Positions 46,950-58,559 of a DNA stretch of 64,000 nucleotides are shown here, piece by piece (within the stretch, counting starts at the first letter, position 1; each line of letters starts with the position of its first letter). The translations under genes were made by a program, and so were the position numbers. The notes under the pieces are model-generated. The model was not told the DNA's origin, searched no databases, and was given only the letters and a program-made list of their open reading frames with translations. This DNA is from Fagopyrum homotropicum (lineage: Eukaryota; Streptophyta; Magnoliopsida; Caryophyllales; Polygonaceae), in NCBI GenBank assembly GCA_033239125.1, contig BSWB01000003.1, forward strand, positions 131,120,320-131,184,319. The letters run 5' to 3'.

Positions 46950-47400
46950 AACACCATCTCACCTTAGTACTTGTTACCTTCATATTTGCCTTCATTGAAT
47001 GAACACAACATGTTATGCATGTTGCTCGTATTCGTTTGGGGAATACGTGGTTTTGAAGTGTTCACTCACTCCACGTCAACATGAAAATTTATATTCCCTT
47101 CATTGATTGAACACTTCATTATTGAGCATGCTAGTAGCAATGGTTTGGGCGTAATAGCCCCAAACCTAGTGTTTTTATCCATATATTTGACACTTGTGTT
47201 ACCTGTTGCTTGTTACTCCAATCCCCAAAGATTTGATCCATTGATCACCCCTTTTTCCTTTCTTTTACACACTTAAACCTTGCTCTTGAACCTGATAATT
47301 TCAAGTTATATAGAATCTCTATTGGAATTTCGAACTTGATGAAAACATCATATACTTCAGATTGACAATGACCATATACTTGCGGGAATATGTGATTTTT
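46950..47400. other. Unassigned sequence after solo LTR H
   Basis: No gene is supported. Two passages resemble each other (CTTCATTGAATGAACAC near 46990 and CTTCATTGATTGAACAC near 47098), which suggests an old local duplication. Confidence 0.35.
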
Positions 47401-48500
47401 GAGTATCTCCCAAACTCACATCAGTTCTTCTTGAAGCTAAATAGATATATTCTTGAAAGAATGCTTATTACGCACTAAAGATCTCCTATGAACAAGGAAG
47501 TCGAGGACAAGACTAGAGTAACTGAGATCTAATAGTGAAGAAATATTGCTCAATGAAAGATTGGGAGAATGCTGATTTACCCAGGCCAATCGACCGACCA
47601 GTCCCACATTTCCTATAATTTGACATATTCTTCCTTGACAGTGTGTTATGATATCAGTCGGTCCATCCACTATAGAAATCGATTGACTTACGCTTACCAA
47701 TCGGCCGAATGGTCCCACCAAGAGCTTCTTTATTGGACAATTTATCTTTTATTTCCCTTAATCCTATCTTTTATTAAAGATAATGTCAGTCAAAATATAT
47801 TATTTATATTTTTTATTATTTTATTCCTTAGAGAGCCCGACTTACATAATGATTCTATATATGATGTTTATGGTTATTTATATCCTTTGATTATATGGCT
47901 TAATTCATATGTTATGGTAGTCCGACGATTATCCATTGCAAAACGTGTGAGAGTTACAAAAAAATGATTCTTAGCTAGGTGTATTTGTACTTCACGGTGT
48001 TTGTTTGCAAAATGCAAGAGTTGTGTGAATTGATACTTTAATTTCCCACAAGATGTGAGAGTTACAAGAGAATGTTTTCTTCATAACTTGACTATATAAA
48101 TTGGATATTTTTAAGCTACCTATAAAATATATATCCTTCTCCCTCAACCCTTGTTGATCTCCTCCAAGGAGTTCGCCGATCGGTCCCTATTAGTTGGCCG
48201 ATTTGTGTCTTTTTTGGTCGATAAATTATGTGTGTTTTGTTTTTATATTGTGCTCTTACCTCTATTATATATTTTATATCTAGTGTTGTACTTAATGATT
48301 CAAGTTATTGCATCAATCTTCCTAAGTTAGATCTTGACCTTATACTACGATTGAGTCTTATAATTATTTGTCAGATATGAGGCTTACGTTTCACTTATTA
48401 AAATGGAACTGTTTTACAAGAAAGTCTAATTGTTTTATTTTATTAATATCCAAATCCCCTATCTATATCCGTTTCTTTCTATCTTTGATTATAGGGTTCG
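47400..48500 (+). repeat. Decayed Athila-like LTR remnant N1
   Basis: It matches 50290-50950 (N2) and 54240-55720 (N3) over long stretches. Examples are the GAAGAATGCTT...ACACACTAA...GATCTCC block and the passage with TCCTCCAAGGAGT and CGGCCGAT sites. The palindrome version is of the GTCGGCCGAC or CGGCCGATCG type. Ends are not clear. Confidence 0.55.
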
Positions 48501-50157
48501 AGAATTTACAAGTTGATCAACCCCCTCCACCAACTCTCTAACAATTGGGAGAGAGTAGGTCCATCTAAATTAACTATAAGAAGCACTTCAAGAGGCAACC
48601 CTAATCCACTTTGTGAGTACCTTTTTACTTTTATCTTATTTGATGCATTGAGGACAATGCATGATTTAAGTATGAGGTACTCAACATTTTGTATTTTGCA
48701 CTCATTTTAAACTTTAAGATCCCTTCCCCCTCTCGTTCTTTTCAAAAACCTCCTCACTCTCTAATTTAGCCTTAGTTGACCAATTTATGCCATATGAATC
48801 GGCCGATCGACACAAAACTCTCTTGCATTCACATCTATTTTTTTGTCATCTTTATCTCTTGTAAGAATCAATCGGTCAACTCCTTCGCTTGATCGGCTGA
48901 TCGACTATCTTCTATCAGCATGCATATTTTATTTTTAGATGTTATTGTATTCCCTATAAATTAGGATATTACTCTATAACTTTATGCATGTTAATGATGC
49001 TTCGGATGTTGTTTTCGAACTTGTCTATGCCATTGAGTTGTATGTATATTAATGAGTTTGAATTCCGTCACATGACTTGTGGGGATTCTTTTTAGAAACT
49101 ATTTACATGTGTCTTAGTTCTTTCATGAGTGTTCTCCACTATGTGTTTTATTCTCTAGAACATAATATAGATTCTCTTTTGTGATTGCATGCTTGTTCTT
49201 GATTTTATATATATGAACATGATGCATATCTTTGTTTACCTTATTGTTTTATTTCTATTGATTTTTTAACCTTTTTAGCCTCTTATGGATTGATTGACCT
49301 TTCTTTGTAGCTTAAAAAAATCTTAGTCTTGTTTAACCTCATTTGACCCGTTCGAGAATTAGGAAGGGAAGTCATGTATTGGTAAAAGGAAGTATGATTC
49401 ATTTATGGGGTTTTGTGTTTGGAAATGTAAAAGGAGAAAAGTATGAATAATGTAATATGGTTCTTTGTGGATTGTACATAAAGAAAAGAGAAGAAAGTTA
49501 ACATATTATATTTACATTTACGCACCACTTGGACCAAGCTTTAGAAAAAAGGGGTTTGTTTGCATAGGATAAAGAGTTGAATTATATAACGGAATGGGTG
49601 ATTATGAATTCAAGTGCAAAGAAACTAGGCTAATGCAGAAGATACTTGGTAGAATCGATCAACATGACCAATCATTGTGATTGAATACAACCGATCGACT
49701 CGACTAGATGTAGTGATGGAGTTAATCGTAATTTTGAAACATCTTAGTTCCCGGATTTTTAACGCCACAAAGCCAAAATTACTTTCTCTCTCTTTTTCCC
49801 ACCCTTGGTGAAGTCACAATCCTATAAAATACCTTTTGATTCATATTGTAATTGCAAGAAAGAGAGTAGTGGAGATTGAGAACACTTTGATAAGATTATG
49901 GTTTGAAATATTACATATGTGTTGAGTTTGAGTGATTATTGAATATGTCTAAACACGTGTTAGAGAGTTATATGCATGCCCTTCAGAGGTCTTGGGATTC
50001 TCGATGCTTTCACTAATACATATGACTATGAAATGTGTGATTATGACATTGGTCTTGAGAGTTGTATCTTCCTAGCTGAAACAAGTATGTTGTCCTCCAT
50101 ATAGAGGTGTATTCGGACCTTACTTGAGAATAAATAAGATTCAAGTATGAGGTATTT
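48500..50157 (+). mobile_element. Decayed element N, 3' interior
   Basis: This is an Athila-like interior without ORFs. A degraded post-pol motif (GAGGCAACCCTAA) is at about 48590. A hairpin ATGCATT-GAGGAC-AATGCAT (48643-48662) is followed by TTAAGTATGAGG. A spacer block with TTTGACCCGTTCGAGAAT is near 49345. A polypurine tract TTCAAGTATGAGG lies just before 50158. Integrase, ORF3 and everything upstream are gone. Confidence 0.6.
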
Positions 50158-51060
50158 GATAAATTCCATTTTAGCATCTTTTTCCATCATCGTTTGTATC
50201 CAACCTTTGAGCATATAGTATAATTTTGAATCATATTATGGTAGATTTCCTTCCCTTTTGTATTTTGGATATCTACTTGTGTTTTTATGGCATTGCATGC
50301 ATTCTAGTCCTTCTCGGAGCTAAAATGGATTTGTTCTTGGAAGAATGCTTGTTACACACTAAGGATCTCCTTGCAATCAAGGAAGTCGCAATCAAGAATG
50401 AAGTTATTGATATTCGAGCGTGAAGAAATGTAGATCGCTCGAGGCAAGACTATGAGTCGGCCGACTTACCCAGACTAATTGACCGACTGGCCCCACATTT
50501 CTAAGCATTTGACCTATTCTTCCAAGATGGTGCATTTTTCTTTTATTCGAGCCATCTAGTATAGCAATCGGTCAACTTTCCCTTACTAGTCATATAATTA
50601 GTCCCACCAGGATTGTCTATTTTGGATGACTCATCTATTCTTTCGCTTAGTCTTATCTTCTATTAGAGATAATGTTAGTCGGAAAATAGGATCTATTATT
50701 TGATTATGTTATTCCTTAAGGATATGGTTTTGTAGGATTAACCTCAAATCCTAGGAGAACTAGGTTAGATATCCTCCATATAAATAAGGTTATTCAACCA
50801 TTTTTTTAGTTATCCGGTTTTATTTTCAATTTAGAGTCATTACTATCCTAGGCATAATACTTAACCGATCAACTCAATCTCCATAGGGAGTCGGCCGATC
50901 GTTCACTATTAGTCGTCCGACTTCCTCCATTTTAATTGGTCTTGTTTTCTTTTGGTTAATAAAGGAAGAGGTTTTGTAAGCATGTCTTAATGAGTTCTAA
51001 TTATTTTAGGGTTTGGAGATCTCAACTTCGATGATGATTTATGATTCATGATGTTTATGG
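50158..51060 (+). repeat. 3' LTR remnant N2
   Basis: It starts TGATAAATTCC directly after the polypurine tract. It shares long blocks with N1, including palindromes GAGTCGGCCGACTT at about 50454 and GTCGGCCGATCG at about 50891. The right end is indistinct around 51060, where a short ATGATGATTTATGATG duplication occurs. Confidence 0.6.
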
Positions 51061-51902
51061 CTCTCAACTTTGATGATGATTTATGATGTTTATGGCAGAA
51101 ACCATAAACCAAAGAACCAAAAATCTGGTCGACCAAGCACAATCTGGTCGACAGGGTTAGAACACAAATTCAAACCAAAATTAATAGATACATAACCAAA
51201 GACGAAATCGAAGCGAAAGGCTCGAGCACCCTCAGTTTGGTCGACCGATCACCCAGAGGAATTATGTTCGACTTCCTCGTAAAAGAGTTCAAAAGATAAG
51301 GGAGAAAGAAAGATGAGAGTTTGGATCTTCATAGAACTCGAAACTAGATATTGATAGGGAGAAAACAAATAATATGTATCAACATATAAAGATATTCCAG
51401 AATCTAGATCACCACAACAAGCATACAAGATAAATCTCAATTGGAAATCCTACAATATAGATAGTAAGTCATGGTTATGCGGGAGACAACTTCGTCCGAA
51501 TGTCACGCGGTCAGAACTTTGCTCGGCATACATCAATGGTGTCACCATTTGATTGGTACGTACCCAAGACGACATATTTTCTTCACATCGAACTTAGCAT
51601 GGAGGTATGAGGGCTAGAATGTCACCTTAAGTCAGCATCACCTTAAAGAGCATATAGCAAAGGTAGATTTCAAATACTACCATAAGTCACATAGACAAAC
51701 ATCCAGTAAGTAGAATCAATCCAATATCATAGATCCATGTAGTCGGGCTCACCAGATCCAATAAAAGAGGGGATCAACCAGACATACATGAAACAAACTC
51801 TAATGCTTCATTAATGTTTAAAGTTATGCTATTCGACCATCCAAGAAGGGTCTAGTCAAGCGACCACCATAAAGGAAAGGAGGTAGAAGCCTGTCCAGTA
51901 AC
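51061..51902. other. Unassigned repeat-like sequence
   Basis: There is no ORF of note. CTGGTCGACC-type sites (TCTGGTCGACCAAGC near 51125, TTGGTCGACCGATC near 51239) suggest another LTR with its own palindrome version, but ends were not found. Confidence 0.35.
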
Positions 51903-52297
51903 TACAGAAAGGGATGCCTTAGCCTAATGGCAGAAAGCCTTATTTATAGGGAGAGGAATTAAACTAAACCCTGAATTTGCCTTCTAATAAGATAAGATCA
52001 AATCTAAAAGACCAAAAATATCCCTAATGGATTAACATAAATAAAACAATGTCCAAGAGGACGGGTTAAAAGTCTAGCTTAAATAAAAGGGAATGAAGGA
52101 GGAAGAAAGACGTTCAAAATCCTCAAAGTGGGCCTAGACTAATCAACCTTATGGGCATGACCCATAAAATTAGTATTTTGGCAACATTGTGTTGCTTCTA
52201 GTAGAACTGGATTTCTCATTGCTATGATTGAAACTAAAAAAAACACTATGAGTACTACTTACGAAGGTAATTCGAATCTCTACAACTTTATAGTTGG
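51903..52297. repeat. Direct repeat, copy 1
   Basis: About 395 bp match 53403-53795 with many substitutions and few gaps. Both begin GAAAGGGATGCCTTA and end close to CTCTACAACTTT. The copies flank an LTR-like promoter region. They may be parts of the two LTRs of an old element or remnants of a family captured twice. Confidence 0.7.
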
Positions 52298-53402
52298 TGT
52301 TGGAACTAATTTCCTATGAATAAAAACATGTTGTAAAACATGGTGCTCCGGGCACTTTTCGGGCACATTTTCGGTGGGCTCCGGCCATTGTCAACACCGG
52401 AAAGTGGGAGATTTGGCTTTGTCTCCACGATCTCTTGCTCGTGGTATATTCATACGTTAAATTTGAGTGTCGTTTGAATGAGAAATGAAGGCCCGAAGTT
52501 GGTTGCATGATAGACAATAACTTAGGAAAATAGTCAAAATAGGAGCTTCCCACATCGATTATATTGAGAGAAATCGAATAGGATATATAGGGAAAATATG
52601 CACTAAGGCTCATGGCCTTGGGTCACTACCCATTTTCAATGGGGGAACGACGTAGGCAAACCACCACACGCGCGCGCGCCGAGCTCGAGCTCAAGGTCGT
52701 GGTCGTGTCGTGTCGTGCTAAGCTCTGTTGCGTTGCGACGAGACGGGTGGAGCTAGATGTAATGTGGACTAACCATCTATATTATTTTTGGGTTGACCCA
52801 ACTCAGAGTCCAAGATGAGGAAGGCCTTGAGTCAGGCCCATCTGTGCAACAGTCCAGATCTAGTATCGAGTCCAATGGATCCGGAAAAGGGAGAGCTGTT
52901 GGGTCAACTGTTGACTCCAAAATTGGAGGCAATAGTTGGACCAACTTTGACTCCGGATTTTGGGCCCGTCAGCGGGCTCCAAAACTCCTGCCCTAGATCC
53001 GTAACAATCTAGCCCATCTGGTCCTATAAATAGAGCTATAATGCTCTCATTCTAAGCATCCCATCCAAATTCACTGCTTCTCCTCTCCTTTGCTTCCGAG
53101 CTTCCTTATCTCGAGAGTGCAAAGCACTACACTGGTTTGTAGGCTTCCGGTAAATTACAAAGGCCGAATTCAAACAACAATTGTATCCATAGATTCTTAA
53201 ATGTCGGTAACTATCGTAATACGGGGGTGTTTTTAGAATTAAGGAAAGAGATTCCAATCTCAACTCTGCTCAACATACGCACATAAGGTGGTATGAAATT
53301 CCGACCGTTATCATTTCTATGCATACAATTTAACCAACGAAATACAAGGTGCCTATAGTTGGCAATGTTGACATTATACTAATAAGACTATTCAATTACT
53401 AG
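52298..53402 (+). repeat. LTR-like region between the direct repeats
   Basis: Features are typical of a plant LTR promoter: GAGCTTCCCACATCG near 52548, a GC-rich run CACGCGCGCGCGCC at 52666-52680, a TATA box CTATAAATAG at about 53024-53033, and pyrimidine-rich sequence after it. A start TGTTGGAAC lies at 52298. No matching end or target duplication was found, so the unit is only tentative. No protein is supported. Confidence 0.4.
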
Positions 53403-53795
53403 AGAAAGGGATGCCTTAACCTAATGGCAGAAAGCCTTATTTATAGGGAGAGGAATTAACCTAAACCTTAAATTTGTCTTCTAATAAGGTAAGATCAAAT
53501 CTAAATTATCAAAATTATCCCTAATGAATAATTATAAATACAAAAAGGTTCAAGAGGAAGGGTTTGAAGTTCAACTCAAATAAAAGGGAATGAAGGAGGA
53601 AGAAAGACGTTCAAAATCCTCAAAGTGAGCCCATGCCGATCAGCCTTATGAGCATGGCCCGTAAAATTAGTATCTTGTCAACATTGCGATGCTTTTAGTA
53701 GAACTGGATTTCTCGTTGTTATGGTTGGAACTAAAAGACCTACAAGTACTACTTACGAAGGTTATTCGAATCTCTACAACTTTGCAGTTGACATG
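53403..53795. repeat. Direct repeat, copy 2
   Basis: This is the partner of 51903-52297, in the same orientation. Confidence 0.7.
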
Positions 53796-54239
53796 AAAGT
53801 CCATATCGGTCTTTTTCTAGGGGGTAAATCGACTGAATTCATGTGTCATGCTTGGGTTCCATTATTTTTTGTTGTTTGACAAGTGGTCATGTGCGATCCT
53901 TGTACCATATGGAAGACAATTTGGATGCTCAATCAAAACAATTAATGAGGTGGCATTCATCTTCACTCTCGTATCTCTATCATTTATGTCTTGACCTTGA
54001 CTTTTTTTGACCGCATGAAATCTCTTAGTGTGTATGAGGTCATCGATCCGGTACATAGATATCATTTGTGTTCCTCAAATGCATATAATGCTAGCAATTA
54101 CATAAACTAGGTGGTAGATCTTTGAAACATCAATAGGTAGAAAATAGACTGATAAGATTTGCTATTAAGCCCAAAAGAGGAAGGAAATGGGATAGAATAT
54201 TGATTGAAAAAGACGCTAATTTTAGTGTTATCATTGCAC
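53796..54239. other. Unassigned sequence
   Basis: No gene, terminus or repeat was recognised in this stretch. Confidence 0.3.
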
Positions 54240-54315
54240 AATGATGATTACTAGGTATATTTGTACTTCAGGGTTTTTGTGTATAAGATGTGTGAGTTGG
54301 GTGAATTGGTACATT
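54240..54315 (+). repeat. LTR remnant N3, left part
   Basis: It matches 47965-48045 (GTATATTTGTACTTCA, GTGTGAGTTGGGTGAATTGGTAC). It is cut by solo LTR O. The last five bases, ACATT, are the target copy. Confidence 0.55.
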
Positions 54316-55237
54316 TGTTGGATCAATGTTAGTAAACTCATGGAATTTGAATCTCAAAATCCATACCAAACGGAATTATAAGTAACATAAGATGCAAGTA
54401 AGTAAAGATCAACACAAGTATGTAGATTAGAAACCCTAAACAACCACATAGTTAATCGGGATAAAAATTTCTACCTTCTTTGTCAAGGTCGGACCTTAAA
54501 CTTGATTGTTCTATGCTTCTTCGTGTGTAAATTGAAAACTTCGACTCTTAGAGTATGCCCTTATGTAATCTACCCAAACACTCAAAATCAAACACTCACG
54601 TGTCTAAGCCTACGCACAAAGGTCTCTTGTATCCTTTGTATTCTTCTTATATTCCTCCGTGCTATAGAAGCACACATTCCATTGAGCCTTGCATGTTCTT
54701 ATATAATCCTAGATAAACCATAGATACCAACCTCTCACAAGATTTACTTGAAATCATATCTATTGAAACTCTATCTTTATCCATCCTATCTTATGCAACA
54801 CGCAATACAAAATTATATCATACAAGGGAACTTTCTATCGTTTAGCAAAACGTAAGATTGTTTTAACTAATTGATCCTATCAAGTCTAGATCTTGTCTTG
54901 TGGGCCCAAAGCTTTCTTGCAATGGATCACCACATTATTCAGATTGGACAATGCACATTTTCACGGAACTCTATCCACCACAAGACTCTATATTCCATAA
55001 TCATGAATATGTAGTATTCCTTCAAGGTCATTAGATGTCTCTTAGATAGGCATCTAAGACGTCTTCTTCCAAAAGTGTTCGAGACACTTCAACTTCATAT
55101 ATTGGCTTAGGTCTTCATACTTGTAGACTAAGATAAAACATACTCCAAACGTAAATTTTCTAAGTTTGTTGTCATAAAAACTCAACTAGAGAAATCCTTG
55201 GAGCAGTTGCATGCATGCGTAGTCAACTGCTCCAACA
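54316..55237. mobile_element. Solo LTR O, copia-type ends
   Basis: The 922-bp unit starts TGTTGGA and ends TCCAACA, a perfect terminal inverted repeat. It is flanked by exact ACATT at 54311-54315 and 55238-55242. Removal restores the N3 sequence. The TGTTGGA ends are common among plant Ty1/copia LTRs, but lineage and orientation are not certain. Confidence 0.88.
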
Positions 55238-55720
55238 ACATTAATTTCCTACAAGATGCGAGAGAATATATCCTTCATAGCATGACTATATAATTTTGGA
55301 TATGTGTAATCATGAATTGAGTTTCTATTATGTATTATTGTGGTGATTCAAGTTTTGGAACTACTTTATTAATCATATATCTTGATGCTACTTTTTCTTA
55401 TTGTATGTGAATGGATCAACCAATAAAATATATATCCTTCTCCATCAACCCTTGTCGATCGCCTCCAAGGAGTCGGCCGATCAGTTCCTACTAGTCGGCC
55501 GACTTGTGTCTCTGTTGTTCGATCAATCGTACGTGTATTTCTATTCTATATCGTGTCCTTACTAGTCGGCCAACATCTGTCTTTGTTGGTCGATAAATCC
55601 TATCTTTTATATGGTTTTTCACTTAATGATTCAAATCATTAAGTCATCCTCCCCGAATTCAGATTGGATATCATTACCCACGCTCTCACTCGCCTAAGTG
55701 TTGTCAAACTACGACGGATC
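55238..55720 (+). repeat. LTR remnant N3, right part
   Basis: It matches N1 at 48040-48360, including CTCCAAGGAGTCGGCCGATC at about 55463 and a second CGGCCGACTT about 30 bases on. Confidence 0.55.
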
Positions 55721-56807
55721 GACAAACAAAAATTATCTCTACTAAACTTTAAAACTAAATATGTTAGATTGGATGGATTATTCTCATAAGAAGACATTGT
55801 TGGTGTGACAAATGATTTTCCAGCTATTAGGAAAAAACAAAAACCTTTCATTATCAAATTAATTACACGGCTAGAGGGGTTTTGATAAGTAAAAGCAATC
55901 ATGTAAATGGAATTATTTATTTTTAATGTTGCAATTTAGTGAAAGCGATATAAATTGTCAATTAGCGGATATGACTACCATGTGAAAGATAATCTATTTG
56001 TCACGTTGTCGCTATTACTTTATGTTATTTTGCTATAAACAAACAAAACAAAGTGTATAGCATTTAACCATATGTTTGTGTCCCCTACGAACTCATCTAT
56101 AATTTACTTTATTTACATAATAAATTTTCACAACTAAATATATGATAATTAATTTATTTGGTGTAATTGTATGTATGGTGAACTTATTTACCAATCATAT
56201 TATGGATTCAAACAAAAAATCAATCCATAAAATGTTTTATGATTTTACACACAAGATAATATGTAAAAGAAAATCTATATTTTGTTTTTTTTTATTTTTA
56301 CAAATATTTTTGACAAATATTAAATTTTTTATTTTTTTTCCACAACAATTTTGTTATTGATAAATTAAAAGATTTGTAAAACGTTTTTTTATAAAAGAGA
56401 TTCGTTTTTATCTTTAATATTTGTTTTTTCAGCAGATTATTTTTTCAACAATTTTTGTTCATATGATTTTCTTAAAATGACTTTCTTATAAAAAAAAATT
56501 GTTTAGATTTCGATCAGATTAAACACCATTTCATACGCAACAATTTTAATAAATTTTGATCAGATTCATTTTTTTAAATATCTATATTTTGTTTTTGTTT
56601 TTTTTACAAACATTTTTCACAATGACGAAAGATTTAAAGGTAAAATTTTGTAAGTTAAAAACTATAATTTTTTTTCATTACTAAATTTTTGTTAGTGATA
56701 AATTAACAAAAATATTTAATTTAATTTTTTTCATAAATATATCATTAATTTTCACATACACAAGTTAATGACATTTTATTCAAAAAAACATCAAATATTT
56801 AAATATA
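55721..56807. other. AT-rich sequence, possible Helitron body
   Basis: There is no gene. Long T-rich runs (about 56280-56740) precede the Helitron-like terminus. A matching 5' end could not be fixed, so the left border of the Helitron is unknown. Confidence 0.35.
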
Positions 56808-56835
56808 CCCGCATAAAGTGCGGGATATGAGCTAG
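56808..56835 (+). mobile_element. Helitron-like 3' terminus
   Basis: CCCGCA and TGCGGG form a 6-bp hairpin (56808-56824). CTAG follows seven bases later at 56832-56835, and a T comes next. This is the pattern of plant Helitron ends (hairpin, then CTRR, inserted before T). Only the terminus is supported. Confidence 0.6.
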
Positions 56836-58559
56836 TTATCAACTAAATTTAAGATATTTTAAAAAATTGTAATGATAATTATAGTCCCCTCTATTATATA
56901 CAATAGACAGACTTAATGTCATTTGACAAGAGGCCTACTAAATTATGCTGATAAGTAAATAAAAACAAATTGTGGCCATTTGGCTAGCAAACCGACACAA
57001 GTTGTAACTCGTTCAAAATGAGACTCATTTCTTACGTTTATAACATTGAACCATTATTTGACACTTATACATATATTAGGAATAAAACACGGTTGTTCGG
57101 CTTAATTCATTAACGGTGGACAGGTACCTTATGATTTGAAGTAATTAGAATAGAAGTTGATTACTTTTGATACTGTATAGGGATATAAAATGAAAAAAAA
57201 ATAAATGTATTTTGCATAGAACCAAAAGATTGAGTATACATATGGACTACATTCATTTTCATTCCGTTTCCGTTTCGGGGGTTATTAATTTCTAATTACT
57301 CAAACGTGCATGTTACCCAATTTTATCTCTACAAACTAGTGTTGTTCAATTTTAATAATACCCGATTTTTAATTACCGAAACTAGTGTCACCTAATTTTA
57401 ATAGTGGGCCAAATTCATAATTTGCAAATTAATTATAATTACTCAAACTAGTGTACCCGAATTTAGCATTACAGATTAATTTTATCAAATATTAATAATA
57501 CTCAATTTCTAATTATGTACCCAAACTAGTGTTTCGCGGCGATGAAGGCGGCGGCATTGAAGTTAAGCTTTGATTGAAGACTTATGGGATTTTAATGGAG
57601 ATAGACGTGTTGTTCTTCTCTCACGTAAAATCTGAAAACATATTCAAACGAGTTGTATTTTTCTCTCCTCAGGGTTAAATTACGGTTTTAAATTTCCCCT
57701 TCTATTACTCTCTAATTAAGTCCATTTAGTATTAAAATTAATCCGAACTTAATAGAAATCTAGCTTATATCTCATGTACAAAAAAAGGCTTTATTGCACC
57801 AATTTTCAGACGTGAAAATTACATTCTTAGTGTGGATGACAACATGAGACTACGGTTCTCACTCTCCGAGGCTCAAATATGAGAATTTGTCTCAATCAAA
57901 CTCTTCTTTCGAAGGATGGTCATCACCTAACACCATTACTTCATCTATTTAACTTTGTTGGTACAAGATGTCATACACCTACGAATTCATCTTCAATTTA
58001 TTCTCACGTCGCATAATATGCATCCATCCTTCATTCTCTAAGACCAGTCATTTCCGTGAATCTCATAATTTACTTTCATTATGCAAACGGACTTGATCCC
58101 AAACAATAAGATTTTATAATCGTTTAACCTGGATCGCATCTTAACTACCCACATAAATAATCCATAATAACTAATAAAGTGATGTTATTCGGTCAGCCAT
58201 AAAAAAAAATACGAAAAAATCGAAGCACTCGGAACAAGAGCATGTGGCGCATTTGTAGTATGAAGGGGAGACGTAGTGGGAGTGATCCCCACAAGTGAAG
58301 TCCAAGTACGCCCCGTATTGCCCTATAAGATTTGACCACGTTTTGTAGTCAAACGCCGCTTGCCATTTGTGAAACAAATTTCAAAAAAAATCAAAGAATG
58401 GGAGTGAAATAAGCATCAATCCAAGTTACAAGAAATGGATTAGGACACACACAAAGTAAATCCACAAAAACCGGATGGGTGTTGAGGAACCTCATCCCGA
58501 TTATGTTGATACGGTGAATTCAAGAAGGTTATCCACATCTAGATGACATTAGATATGTT
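56836..58559. other. Unassigned AT-rich intergenic sequence
   Basis: No gene is recognised. AAACTAGTGT recurs four times at about 57333-57530. A 68-codon minus-strand frame at 58171-58377 was seen but could not be assigned. The stretch 56884-56910 (CTCTATTATATACAATAG) may be another small-element end. Confidence 0.35.

Noticed and set aside
47569..47967. 132-codon frame as a gene
   Set aside because: It is AT-rich and low in similarity to anything recognised, and it lies in decayed LTR remnant N1.
52612..53012. Short frames near the GC-rich run
   Set aside because: The context is an LTR-like promoter region with a TATA box; no family resemblance.
52298..53402. A complete solo LTR between the 0.4-kb direct repeats
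   Set aside because: A TGTTGG start exists, but no matching CA end with a five-base duplication was found, so only an LTR-like region is called.
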